DNA of 64,000 nucleotides from SG8-41 sp035574195 (GTDB lineage: Bacteria > Pseudomonadota > Gammaproteobacteria > Burkholderiales > SG8-41). Positions 35,821 to 42,846 of this stretch are shown piece by piece. The DNA lies in contig DATLZE010000109.1 of the NCBI GenBank assembly GCA_035574195.1, positions 1 through 64,000 of the forward strand, read 5' to 3'. A program made the translations under genes and the position numbers. The notes under the pieces were generated by a model. That model made no database searches, was not told the origin of the DNA, and saw only the letters and a list, made by a program, of their open reading frames with translations. Positions within the stretch are counted from its first letter, which is position 1. Each line of letters begins with the position of its first letter.

Positions 35821-36876
35821 CTAATAGATCGGCTTCGGCCGCAGGTAGCGGTCGCGGTCCATGGACTTGACCGTCACTTTCTCCACGCGGTTGCCGCGCA
35901 GGACCTCGAGCTGAACCTCCACGCCCGCCTCGCCCTGGCGCCACAGCCTCTGGTAGAAATCGGCCTGGCCCTTGATCGGCTGGCCGCCGATGCCGACGAT
36001 CACGTCGCCCACGCGGATCGCGGCCTCGTCGGCCGGCCCCTCGGGCGAGACCCGCGTCACGATCAGGTTGCCCTGTACTTCCTGGGTGTTGACGCCGAGC
36101 CAAGGACGCGGGCGCGGGGAGGAGCGGCCGGTCGCGAGCAGATCGCCGAGCACGGGCTTGAGCAAGTCGATCGGCACGAACATGTTGCCGGGGATCTGCG
36201 CGCGCGTGCCGGTGGCATCCCCCACCACCAGAGAGCCGATGCCGAGGAGCTTGCCCCCGCGGTCGAGCAGCGCGGCGCCGCTCCAGTTGACGGTGGCCGG
36301 CGCCGTATAGATCGCCTCCTCGAGCAGGTACTCCCAGTAGCCGACGAAGGGACGGCGCGAAACCACGTAGGCGGGCGCCACCCCGTCGAATCCCACGATC
36401 AGCACCAGCTCGCGCTCGGCCACAGCCGAGGACCGGCCGAACTGGATCGGTTTCACCGGCAGCGGGCGCAGTGCGCGCAGCAGTCCGAAGCCAGTGGCGT
36501 TGTCGTGAGCGATCACGGTGGCGGGGAAAACCCGTCCGTCGGCGGTGGACAGCTCGACGGTCTCCGCCTCCAGGATCAGGTAGCCGATGGTGAGCACCAG
36601 CCCCTCGGAGTCGATCACCACGCCGCTGCCCTCGCGCTGGTTGCCGAGAGTGATGGAGGTGCGCGCGTTCGCCACCGCCTTGCTGCGGACCTTCACCACC
36701 GAGAGCGCGTCGACAGTGAGCTCCTGGCGCATGCGCGCCGCCGGAGGAGAAGGTTGCTGCGCCTGCTGCGCCCCGGCAGCCGTGCACAGCACGAGCCCCA
36801 GCGCCGCCGCGAGCCCCGCCGCAGCGCCGCGCCCGCCGACCAGGCGGCGCCCCTGCGCCTGCAAACACTGCGTCAT
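35821..36876 (-). CDS. HtrA-like trypsin/PDZ protein lacking catalytic His and Asp
   Basis: 351 residues from the ATG at 36876 (longer frame upstream is a shadow of the SDR gene). An N-terminal signal (ending near TAAGAQQ), an S1C-type protease domain (about 55-235) and a C-terminal PDZ domain (about 260-335, PWLGV...DEAAIRVGDVIVGIGG) are present. By alignment with DegP, the triad His is replaced by Y99 (LTIGYLI), the Asp by G129 (NATGFGLL), and only the Ser remains (S199, NWSGAAL). It is therefore probably a non-proteolytic periplasmic protein, perhaps a chaperone or scaffold. Confidence 0.8.
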   Translation of the reverse strand: MTQCLQAQGRRLVGGRGAAAGLAAALGLVLCTAAGAQQAQQPSPPAARMRQELTVDALSVVKVRSKAVANARTSITLGNQREGSGVVIDSEGLVLTIGYLILEAETVELSTADGRVFPATVIAHDNATGFGLLRALRPLPVKPIQFGRSSAVAERELVLIVGFDGVAPAYVVSRRPFVGYWEYLLEEAIYTAPATVNWSGAALLDRGGKLLGIGSLVVGDATGTRAQIPGNMFVPIDLLKPVLGDLLATGRSSPRPRPWLGVNTQEVQGNLIVTRVSPEGPADEAAIRVGDVIVGIGGQPIKGQADFYQRLWRQGEAGVEVQLEVLRGNRVEKVTVKSMDRDRYLRPKPIY

Positions 36877-36993
36877 GCCGTCATTCCTCGCTGGCAATGC
36901 CTTCGCCGTATCGTATTCCCAATCCCGGGATTTGATAATAGCCGGCCGCGCACGCGTTAAAATCGCCACCATCAAAGGGGAGATCGAGCATCC

Positions 36994-37767
36994 ATGGACC
37001 TGGGATTGAAGGGCAAGGTCGCCGCGATCACCGGCGGCACGGAAGGCATCGGGCGCGCAACGGCGCTCGCGTTCGCGGCCGAGGGGGCGCGGGTCGCGAT
37101 CTGCGCCCGGCGCGAAGGGCCGCTCGGGCACACCGCCGCGCAGATCGAAGCGCTCGGCGCCGAGGCGCTCGCCGTTGCTGCGGACGTGGCGAAGGCCGCC
37201 GACGCCGAGCGCTTCATCCAGTCCGTGATCCGGCGTTTCGGCCGGATCGACATCCTCGTCAACAACGCAGGCACCTCGATGGCGAAGCCCTTCGACGCGG
37301 TGGACGACGCGAGCTGGCAGGACGACCTCGACCTCAAGCTCTTCGGGGCGATCCGCTGCGCGCGTTTCGCCATCCCGCACATGAAGCAGCAAGGAGGCGG
37401 GCGCATCATCAACATCACCACCGTCGGCGGCAAGCAACCCGGGGCGGGCTCGCTGCCGACCACGGTCACGCGCGCGGCGGGGCTCGCGCTCACCAAGGCG
37501 CTGTCGAAGGAGCTCGCGCCGCACGGGATCCTGGTCAACACCGTGTGCATCGGCAAGATCAAGTCGGGGCAGCACGAGCGGCGCTACCGGCGCGAGGGAA
37601 TTTCCGCCGAGCAGTACTACGCGCGCGTCGCGCGGGACATCCCGCTCGGGCGCGTGGGCGAGGCGCAAGAGGTCGCCAGCGTGATCGTGTTCCTCGCCTC
37701 CGGGGCGGCGAGCTATGTCACCGGCACGAGCCTCAATCTCGACGGCGGAATTTCGGGGGTCTTATGA
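36994..37767 (+). CDS. SDR-family protein with altered catalytic residues
   Basis: 257 residues with the classical NAD(P)-binding ITGGTEGIG motif (residues 12-20), a VADVA segment and NNAG at residues 90-93. The catalytic S-Y-K set is changed: alignment puts Thr at 143, Thr at 156 where Tyr is expected and Arg at 160 where Lys is expected (PTTVTRAAG). The cofactor site is intact, so this may be a distinct SDR subgroup rather than a decayed enzyme. The ribosome site is AAAGGGGAG. Its stop overlaps the start of a TctC gene (ATGA). Confidence 0.82.
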   Translation: MDLGLKGKVAAITGGTEGIGRATALAFAAEGARVAICARREGPLGHTAAQIEALGAEALAVAADVAKAADAERFIQSVIRRFGRIDILVNNAGTSMAKPFDAVDDASWQDDLDLKLFGAIRCARFAIPHMKQQGGGRIINITTVGGKQPGAGSLPTTVTRAAGLALTKALSKELAPHGILVNTVCIGKIKSGQHERRYRREGISAEQYYARVARDIPLGRVGEAQEVASVIVFLASGAASYVTGTSLNLDGGISGVL

Positions 37768-38735
37768 AACGGATCCGATCGTTCGTGGCCGCGGCCGCGC
37801 TCGCCGCGCCAGTCCTTCTTCCCGCGCAGGCCCAGGATTATCCGGTCAAGCCGGTGCGCATCATCGTTCCCTTCCCGCCGGGCGGCGGCAACGACACCAT
37901 CGCGCGCCTGGTCGGGCAGAAGCTCTCCCCGGCGCTCGGACAGCAGGTGATCGTGGACAACCGCCCGGGCGCGGGCGGCACGATCGGGGCGGAGCTCGCC
38001 GCGAAGAGCGCACCCGACGGCTACACGCTCTTTCTCGCGGGCGTGGCGAGCCATGGCATCAACCCCAATCTGCGCAGGAAGCTGCCCTACGACCCGGTGC
38101 GCGACTTCCACGGCGTGAGCCTGATCGCCTCCGCCCCCCTGCTGGTGGTGGTGCATCCCTCGCTGCCGGTCGCCTCGGTCAAGCAACTGGTCGCGCTCGC
38201 CAAGGCGAGGCCCGGCGCGATCAACTTCGCCTCCAACGGCACCGGCGGCTCCTCCCACCTCGCGGTCGAGCTCTTCAAGATGATGACCGGAACCGACATG
38301 GTCCACATCCCGTACAAGGGCCTGTCGCTGGCGCTGACCGATCTCCTCTCCGGGCAGGTGCAGCTCATGTTCTCGAGCGCCGTGGCGATGCTGCCCCAGG
38401 TGAAGGCCGGGAAATTGCGCGCCATCGCGATGACCGGCGCGAAGCGCTCCCCGGCCATTCCTGAAATTCCGACCGTCGCCGAGGCGGGCGTGCCGGGCTA
38501 CGAGACCGGTTCCTGGTACGGCATCGTCGCGCCCGCGAAAACGCCGCGTCCCGTCATCGAGCGCCTCGGGCGTGAGATTGCCGCGATCACCCGCTCGCCG
38601 GAGATTTCGGGACGGCTGACGGAGGAGGCGGTGATCCCGATCGGCAGCGCTCCCGAGGAATTCGACGCCCACATCAAGCGCGAGCTCGCGCGCTGGGCGC
38701 AGGTCATTGCCCGCGCGAAGATCGCCGAGGAATGA
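37764..38735 (+). CDS. Bug/TctC-type solute-binding protein
   Basis: 323 residues from the ATG at 37764, which overlaps the TGA of the SDR gene. The signal peptide ends at LPAQAQDYPVKP. Landmarks: IIVPFPPGGGNDTIAR, VDNRPGAGGTIG, LVVVHPSLPVASVKQL, HIPYKGLSLALTD. It is the only plus-strand member of the TctC set. Coupling to an SDR gene mirrors the SBP-enzyme pairing seen on the other strand, but with the enzyme first. Confidence 0.88.
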   Translation: MKRIRSFVAAAALAAPVLLPAQAQDYPVKPVRIIVPFPPGGGNDTIARLVGQKLSPALGQQVIVDNRPGAGGTIGAELAAKSAPDGYTLFLAGVASHGINPNLRRKLPYDPVRDFHGVSLIASAPLLVVVHPSLPVASVKQLVALAKARPGAINFASNGTGGSSHLAVELFKMMTGTDMVHIPYKGLSLALTDLLSGQVQLMFSSAVAMLPQVKAGKLRAIAMTGAKRSPAIPEIPTVAEAGVPGYETGSWYGIVAPAKTPRPVIERLGREIAAITRSPEISGRLTEEAVIPIGSAPEEFDAHIKRELARWAQVIARAKIAEE

Positions 38736-38787
38736 GGCTTGCGCGGGACCCTGATTCGACGAATGCCCCGATCCGTCCGGCCAACCC

Positions 38788-38805
38788 GGCTGCCGCACGG
38801 CAGCC
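38788..38805 (-). terminator. Hairpin downstream of tRNA-Thr, possible terminator
   Basis: GGCTGCCG and CGGCAGCC form an inverted repeat with a very short loop 7 bp beyond the 3' end of the tRNA. On the minus strand it is followed only by GGGTTGG, so it is a weak terminator or a processing signal. Confidence 0.35.
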
Positions 38806-38811
38806 GTGCTC

Positions 38812-38887
<76 letters not shown>

Positions 38888-38890
38888 CCG

Positions 38891-38918
38891 GGAATTTGCG
38901 CGATCTCCCGCAAATTCC
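38891..38918. repeat. Perfect 10-bp inverted repeat 5' of tRNA-Thr
   Basis: GGAATTTGCG at 38891-38900 and CGCAAATTCC at 38909-38918 flank an 8-base loop. On the minus strand the hairpin ends three bases before the mature tRNA 5' end. A TAGAAT box about 28 bp further upstream (38946-38951) could be the -10 of the tRNA promoter. Confidence 0.65.
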
Positions 38919-39009
38919 TCAAAGGAGAGAAAACGGACAGGCCGAATTCTAGCCCGCACGCCCGGCGGCCGCCACAGGCGCATCGCTGCGGTCGCTTATC
39001 GGACCTTGC

Positions 39010-39441
39010 TCAGCCGCGATGCGCGCGGGCCTGGCGGATACGGATGATGATGTCCACGCCTTCGGTTTCCATGCCTGCGGGCAGCGGCGGCAGGCTCGAC
39101 ACCCGCACCGCGTCGGCCTCGATGTCGGTCAGCTCGCCGGTATCCACGTTGTAAAAATGATGGTGCGGTTCGGTATTGGGATCGTAGAACACCCGGTTGG
39201 GATCCACGATCACCTCGCGGATCAGCTTCTTCTCGAGGAACAGGTTGAGCGTGTTGTAGACCGTGGCCTTGGACGTTTCCGGGTGCCGCCCGTTGACGAG
39301 CGCGAGGATCTGGTCGGCCGAGAGGTGCTCGCCGCGCGTGAAGAGCGCATGCGCGATCTCGATGCGCTGGTGCGTCGGGTTGATGTGGTGGCGGCGCAGC
39401 AGCTCCACCACGGCTTCGCGGCTATATTGGCGAGACCTCAT
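39010..39441 (-). CDS. Fur-family regulator, Irr-like
   Basis: 143 residues. The winged-helix part includes INPTHQRIEIAHALF and SKATVYNTLNLFLE. The dimerisation part contains EPHHHFYNVDTGELTDIE, which closely resembles the HHHF segment of rhizobial Irr, and there are no Cys-x2-Cys zinc motifs. Fur-family proteins repress or activate genes in response to metal, heme or peroxide; an iron/heme role is an inference. No ribosome site precedes the ATG, and the putative -10 lies only about 10 bp upstream, so the mRNA may be nearly leaderless. Confidence 0.85.
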   Translation of the reverse strand: MRSRQYSREAVVELLRRHHINPTHQRIEIAHALFTRGEHLSADQILALVNGRHPETSKATVYNTLNLFLEKKLIREVIVDPNRVFYDPNTEPHHHFYNVDTGELTDIEADAVRVSSLPPLPAGMETEGVDIIIRIRQARAHRG

Positions 39442-39451
39442 TGCAACATGA

Positions 39452-39480
39452 TGTTAGACCAAAATCTGGACTCTGTCTAA
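39452..39480 (-). promoter_or_regulatory. Putative promoter and operator of the Fur-family gene
   Basis: An inverted repeat with TTAGAC (39454-39459) and GTCTAA (39475-39480) arms and an inner CCA/TGG pair overlaps a possible minus-strand promoter (TTAGAC-18-TAACAT). This suggests autoregulation by the Fur-family protein. The consensus match is modest. Confidence 0.4.
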
Positions 39481-39664
39481 TCCCCCTCTCCGGCGCGCGC
39501 ATCATCTGCCGGAGGACACCCGCCGCGCGTGAACGATGTCACGAGCATGCCACAATAGCGGCGGGAGGCGAGCCGCTCGTTCTCCCAGGATCGCCTCCTG
39601 TCGGCTGGCGTTAGCCTGCGGCCGGAAAATTCACTAGTCTTGCAACTGCTCAAAGGAGCGGAGA

Positions 39665-40102
39665 ATGAACTCAACCCGCGGATTCAGCCTGATCGAGCTG
39701 ATGGTCGTAGTCGCGATCGTCGCCATCCTCGCCGCCGTCGCGCTTCCCGCCTACAACGACTACGTGCTGCGAGGCAAGCTCACCGAAGCCTTCACCGGGC
39801 TCGCGGACTTCCGGGTACGGATGGAGCAGTTCTACCAGGACAACCGCCGCTACGACGGCGGGGGTCTCGGGGGCTGCGGCGTGGCGGCTCCGGCTTCGCG
39901 CTACTTCACCTTCACCTGCGTGCCGGGCGCCGCCCCGGCTCAGACCTACACCGCGACCGCCACCGGCAACGCCGCCGAAGGCATGAGCGGCTTCGTCTAC
40001 ACGATAGATCAGGACAACAACCGCCGCACGACGACGGTGGGAAGCGGTTGGAGCGGCGCCGGCAGCAACTGCTGGGTGCGCCGCAAGGAAGGAACGTGCT
40101 GA
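39665..40102 (+). CDS. pilE: Type IV pilin, PilE-like
   Basis: 145 residues with a short 6-residue leader and a classic prepilin site, G6|FSLIE with Glu at +5, then the hydrophobic helix ELMVVVAIVAILAAVALP. The C-terminal part has paired cysteines, including the last residue, as in the disulfide-bonded D-region. The ribosome site is AAAGGAGCGGAGA. It is the first gene of the pilus block, whose members overlap or nearly touch. PilE may be a minor pilin here rather than the major subunit. Confidence 0.9.
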   Translation: MNSTRGFSLIELMVVVAIVAILAAVALPAYNDYVLRGKLTEAFTGLADFRVRMEQFYQDNRRYDGGGLGGCGVAAPASRYFTFTCVPGAAPAQTYTATATGNAAEGMSGFVYTIDQDNNRRTTTVGSGWSGAGSNCWVRRKEGTC

Positions 40103-40644
40103 ACGCCACGCACCGCCAGGCGGGGGTCAACCTGATCGAGCTGATGATCGGGCTCGCGGTGCTCGCGATCCTGATCTTGGTGGGACTCCCGAGCTACACG
40201 GTGTGGATCCAGAACACCCAGATCCGCACCGCGGCCGAGGGCATACTCGCGGGGCTCGATCTCGCGCGCGCCGAGGCGATCCGCCGCAACACCAACGTCG
40301 AGCTCCAGATGAACAGCGGGTCGAGCTGGACGGTGCGGGTGGCGGGCGGCGGGCAAGTGATCCAGAGGCGGGAGGAGGAAGGGTCGGGCAGCGCGGTGGT
40401 GACCGTGACGCCCGCAGGATCCACCAAGGTCACCTTCAACGGTTTCGGGCGCGTCACCATCAACGACGACGGGTCTCCGCCCATCACCGAGGTCAAGGTC
40501 GACTCGGACAAGATCGCGGCTGCCGACAGCCGCGAGCTGTGCGTGATGATCGGCAGCGGAGGCGCGGTGCGGATGTGCGATCCCCAGGTGGCCGCGCCCG
40601 ACCCGCGCGCCTGCACGCCGGCGGTGCCCGCGGGCTGCCTGTAG
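40096..40644 (+). CDS. fimT: Minor pilin / pseudopilin FimT-GspH-like
   Basis: 182 residues from a GTG at 40096 with an AAGGAAGGAAC ribosome site, overlapping the end of pilE. The prepilin cleavage site is G10|VNLIE with Glu at +5, followed by LMIGLAVLAILILVGLPSY. The globular part matches the GspH/FimT domain (ILAGLDLARAEAIRRNTNVEL). FimT-type minor pilins help initiate pilus assembly and in some bacteria bind DNA. The two C-terminal cysteine pairs are probably periplasmic disulfides. Confidence 0.85.
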   Translation: MLNATHRQAGVNLIELMIGLAVLAILILVGLPSYTVWIQNTQIRTAAEGILAGLDLARAEAIRRNTNVELQMNSGSSWTVRVAGGGQVIQRREEEGSGSAVVTVTPAGSTKVTFNGFGRVTINDDGSPPITEVKVDSDKIAAADSRELCVMIGSGGAVRMCDPQVAAPDPRACTPAVPAGCL

Positions 40645-40656
40645 GAAGTCGCGCCG

Positions 40657-41091
40657 ATGGAGACCACGATGACACGATCGGCCGGAGCGAAGTGGCAACG
40701 CGGGGCGACGCTGCTCGAGGCGCTGATCGGCATCCTCATTTTTTCGACCGGGATCCTGGCGCTCGTCGGCATGCAGGCGCTCGCGATCAAGGCCGTCTCC
40801 GACGCCAAGTACCGGGCGGATGCGAGCTTCTACGCGAACCAGCTGATCGGCGAGATGTGGGTGAACCGCGCGAGCCTCGGCTCCTACGCCTACTCGGGAA
40901 GCGGCGCGCCGCCCGCCGCGATCTCGAAATGGGTCGCCAGCATCGAGAGCGGCCTGCCGGGAGTGAGCGCCGCCGCGAACCGGCCGATCGTGACGGTGGC
41001 CGGCACCACGGTCACGATCACGGTGCGCTGGCAGCCGCCGGGCAGCTCGACCCCGCACAGCCACGTGACGATCGCCTACATCAACGGATGA
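40657..41091 (+). CDS. pilV: Minor pilin PilV
   Basis: 144 residues; an in-frame ATG at 40669 is an alternative start. The prepilin site is G16|ATLLE with Glu at +5, then the helix ALIGILIFSTGILALVGMQALAIK typical of PilV/GspI-type minor pilins. It lies 12 bp after fimT and 3 bp before pilW. The protein is expected to join the priming complex with PilW, PilX and PilY1 in the inner membrane and pilus tip. Confidence 0.87.
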   Translation: METTMTRSAGAKWQRGATLLEALIGILIFSTGILALVGMQALAIKAVSDAKYRADASFYANQLIGEMWVNRASLGSYAYSGSGAPPAAISKWVASIESGLPGVSAAANRPIVTVAGTTVTITVRWQPPGSSTPHSHVTIAYING

Positions 41092-41094
41092 GCC

Positions 41095-42216
41095 ATGCTT
41101 CACGCCCGTTTCAACCGCAGCACCCCGCGCAGCCGCGTGCTCGGCGTGAGCCTGGTCGAGCTCATGGTCGCAGCCGCGATCGGACTGATCGCCAGCATCG
41201 CGATCTTCCAGGTATTCGCCGCGTTCGAGGGCCAGAAGCGCACCACGGCGGCGGGAGGCGAGGCGCAGACCAACGGGGCGCTCGCGCTGTTCACGATCGA
41301 GCGCGATATCCGGATGGCGGGCTACGGCATCAACAACCTCGATTTTCTCGGCTGCACCATCCTCGGCTGGGACGAGCAGGTCGGCGGCGGCACCGCCTTC
41401 ACGGTGCAGTTCGTTCCGGTGCGCATCACGCAAGGAGCGGGCAGCACGTCCGGCGTGGCGGGCGCGCCGGACACCATCTCCGTGATGTACGGCAACGGCG
41501 AGCTCCTGCCCAACCCGGCGAACCTCACCGCGAACATGCCGAGCCCGGCCGCGGTCTTCAAGGTCAACAACCGCTACGGCTTCCGGGAAGGCGATCTCGT
41601 GGTCGCGGCCGAGCCGGGCAAGGACTGCACGCTCGCCCAGGTGAGCGGACTGCCCGGCACGCCCGGCCAGACCGACAACGTCATCCACAACAGCGGCACC
41701 TATACCGACCCCAACACCGGCGTTCAGATCCCCACGCGCTACAACAAGCCGGGTGGGCTCGGTGTGGCCTACACCACCAACGGCAAGCTCTTCAACATCG
41801 GCTCGCTGCCGCAGAACAACATCTACGCGATCTCGAACGCCCAGCTCACGCTGCAACAGATGCTCTCGGCGCCGAGCACCGCGCCGGTTGCGATCTACGA
41901 CGGCATCGTGCAATTGCAGGCCCAGTACGGCAAGGACACCAACGGCGATGGCGTGGTGGACGTGTTCGACGAGGTCACGCCGACCACCCCCGCCGGCTGG
42001 GCGCAGGTGCTGGCGATCAAGCTCGCGCTCGTCGCCCGCTCCGGGCTCTACGAAAGGACCGAGGTGAGTCCCGCGGCCATCAAGCTGTGGGAGGACTCGA
42101 CGACACCGCCCACCACGACCGGCCCGGTGTGGACGCTCACCGCGGACGAGCGGCGCTACCGCTACAAGGTGTTCCACACGGTGGTGCCGATCCGCAACAT
42201 GATCTGGAGGCCGTAG
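41095..42216 (+). CDS. pilW: Minor pilin PilW
   Basis: 373 residues with a prepilin site G17|VSLVE (Glu at +5), the helix LMVAAAIGLIASIAIFQVFAAF and the PilW-family segment FTIERDIRMAGYGINN. The large globular domain is expected for PilW. An N-G-D-G-V-V-D-V acidic loop near residue 283 could bind calcium, which is speculative. Its TAG overlaps the GTG of pilX by one base. Confidence 0.88.
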   Translation: MLHARFNRSTPRSRVLGVSLVELMVAAAIGLIASIAIFQVFAAFEGQKRTTAAGGEAQTNGALALFTIERDIRMAGYGINNLDFLGCTILGWDEQVGGGTAFTVQFVPVRITQGAGSTSGVAGAPDTISVMYGNGELLPNPANLTANMPSPAAVFKVNNRYGFREGDLVVAAEPGKDCTLAQVSGLPGTPGQTDNVIHNSGTYTDPNTGVQIPTRYNKPGGLGVAYTTNGKLFNIGSLPQNNIYAISNAQLTLQQMLSAPSTAPVAIYDGIVQLQAQYGKDTNGDGVVDVFDEVTPTTPAGWAQVLAIKLALVARSGLYERTEVSPAAIKLWEDSTTPPTTTGPVWTLTADERRYRYKVFHTVVPIRNMIWRP

Positions 42217-42815
42217 TGATCCGCAAATCGAAACCCGCGAACCGGGGCCGCCAGCGCGGCGCGGTGCTGTTCATCGCGCTGATCGTGCTGGTCGCGATGA
42301 CGCTGGCCGGAATCGCGATCATGCGCTCGGTGGACACGGCCACGCTCATCGCCGGCAATCTCGCGTTCAAGCAGGGAACGATCCAGTCCTCCGACAACGG
42401 CATCGAGCAGGCCTACCAGTGGCTGCTCGCCAACCGTGCAACCCTGGTGAACGACAATCCCGCCCAGGGCTACTTCTCCTCGCAGTCCCTGCCCAACTGG
42501 AACGATCCCGCGCAGTGGACGAACGCGGTCACGGTCGGCACCGACGCCGGCGGCAACACCGTCTCCTACGTCATCCACCGCATGTGCACCTGTCCCAACA
42601 CACCGTACAACGGGAGCTGCGGCGGGGTCGCCAATCAGTGCGCGCTCACCACGCCGCCCACCACTCCGCCGCCGCCCGCGCAAGGCGACAGCTTCGCCGT
42701 CGGCGCCCCGGGCTACCTGCAGGATCCCCAGGTCTATTACCGGATCACGGTGCGCACCGTCGGCCCGCGCAACACCACGAGCTACGTGCAGGCGATGGTC
42801 GCGGTCGCGCTCTGA
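42216..42815 (+). CDS. pilX: Minor pilin PilX
   Basis: 199 residues from a GTG at 42216 with a CTGGAGGCC ribosome site. The upstream open frame to 40203 is a shadow. The prepilin-like site is G15|AVLFI, without Glu at +5, which is normal for PilX/GspK-type proteins. The following helix is ALIVLVAMTLAGIAIMRSVDTATLIAGNLAF. A proline-rich stretch (TTPPTTPPPP) lies near residue 150, and there is a cluster of cysteines around residue 130. Confidence 0.85.
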   Translation: MIRKSKPANRGRQRGAVLFIALIVLVAMTLAGIAIMRSVDTATLIAGNLAFKQGTIQSSDNGIEQAYQWLLANRATLVNDNPAQGYFSSQSLPNWNDPAQWTNAVTVGTDAGGNTVSYVIHRMCTCPNTPYNGSCGGVANQCALTTPPTTPPPPAQGDSFAVGAPGYLQDPQVYYRITVRTVGPRNTTSYVQAMVAVAL

Positions 42816-42846
42816 TCCCTGCCGCAGCCATGATGGAGATACGGCG

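Noticed and set aside
39600..39625. Possible sigma54 promoter (TGGC...TGC) before pilE
   Set aside because: Spacing between GG and GC is 9 rather than the required 10 bases.
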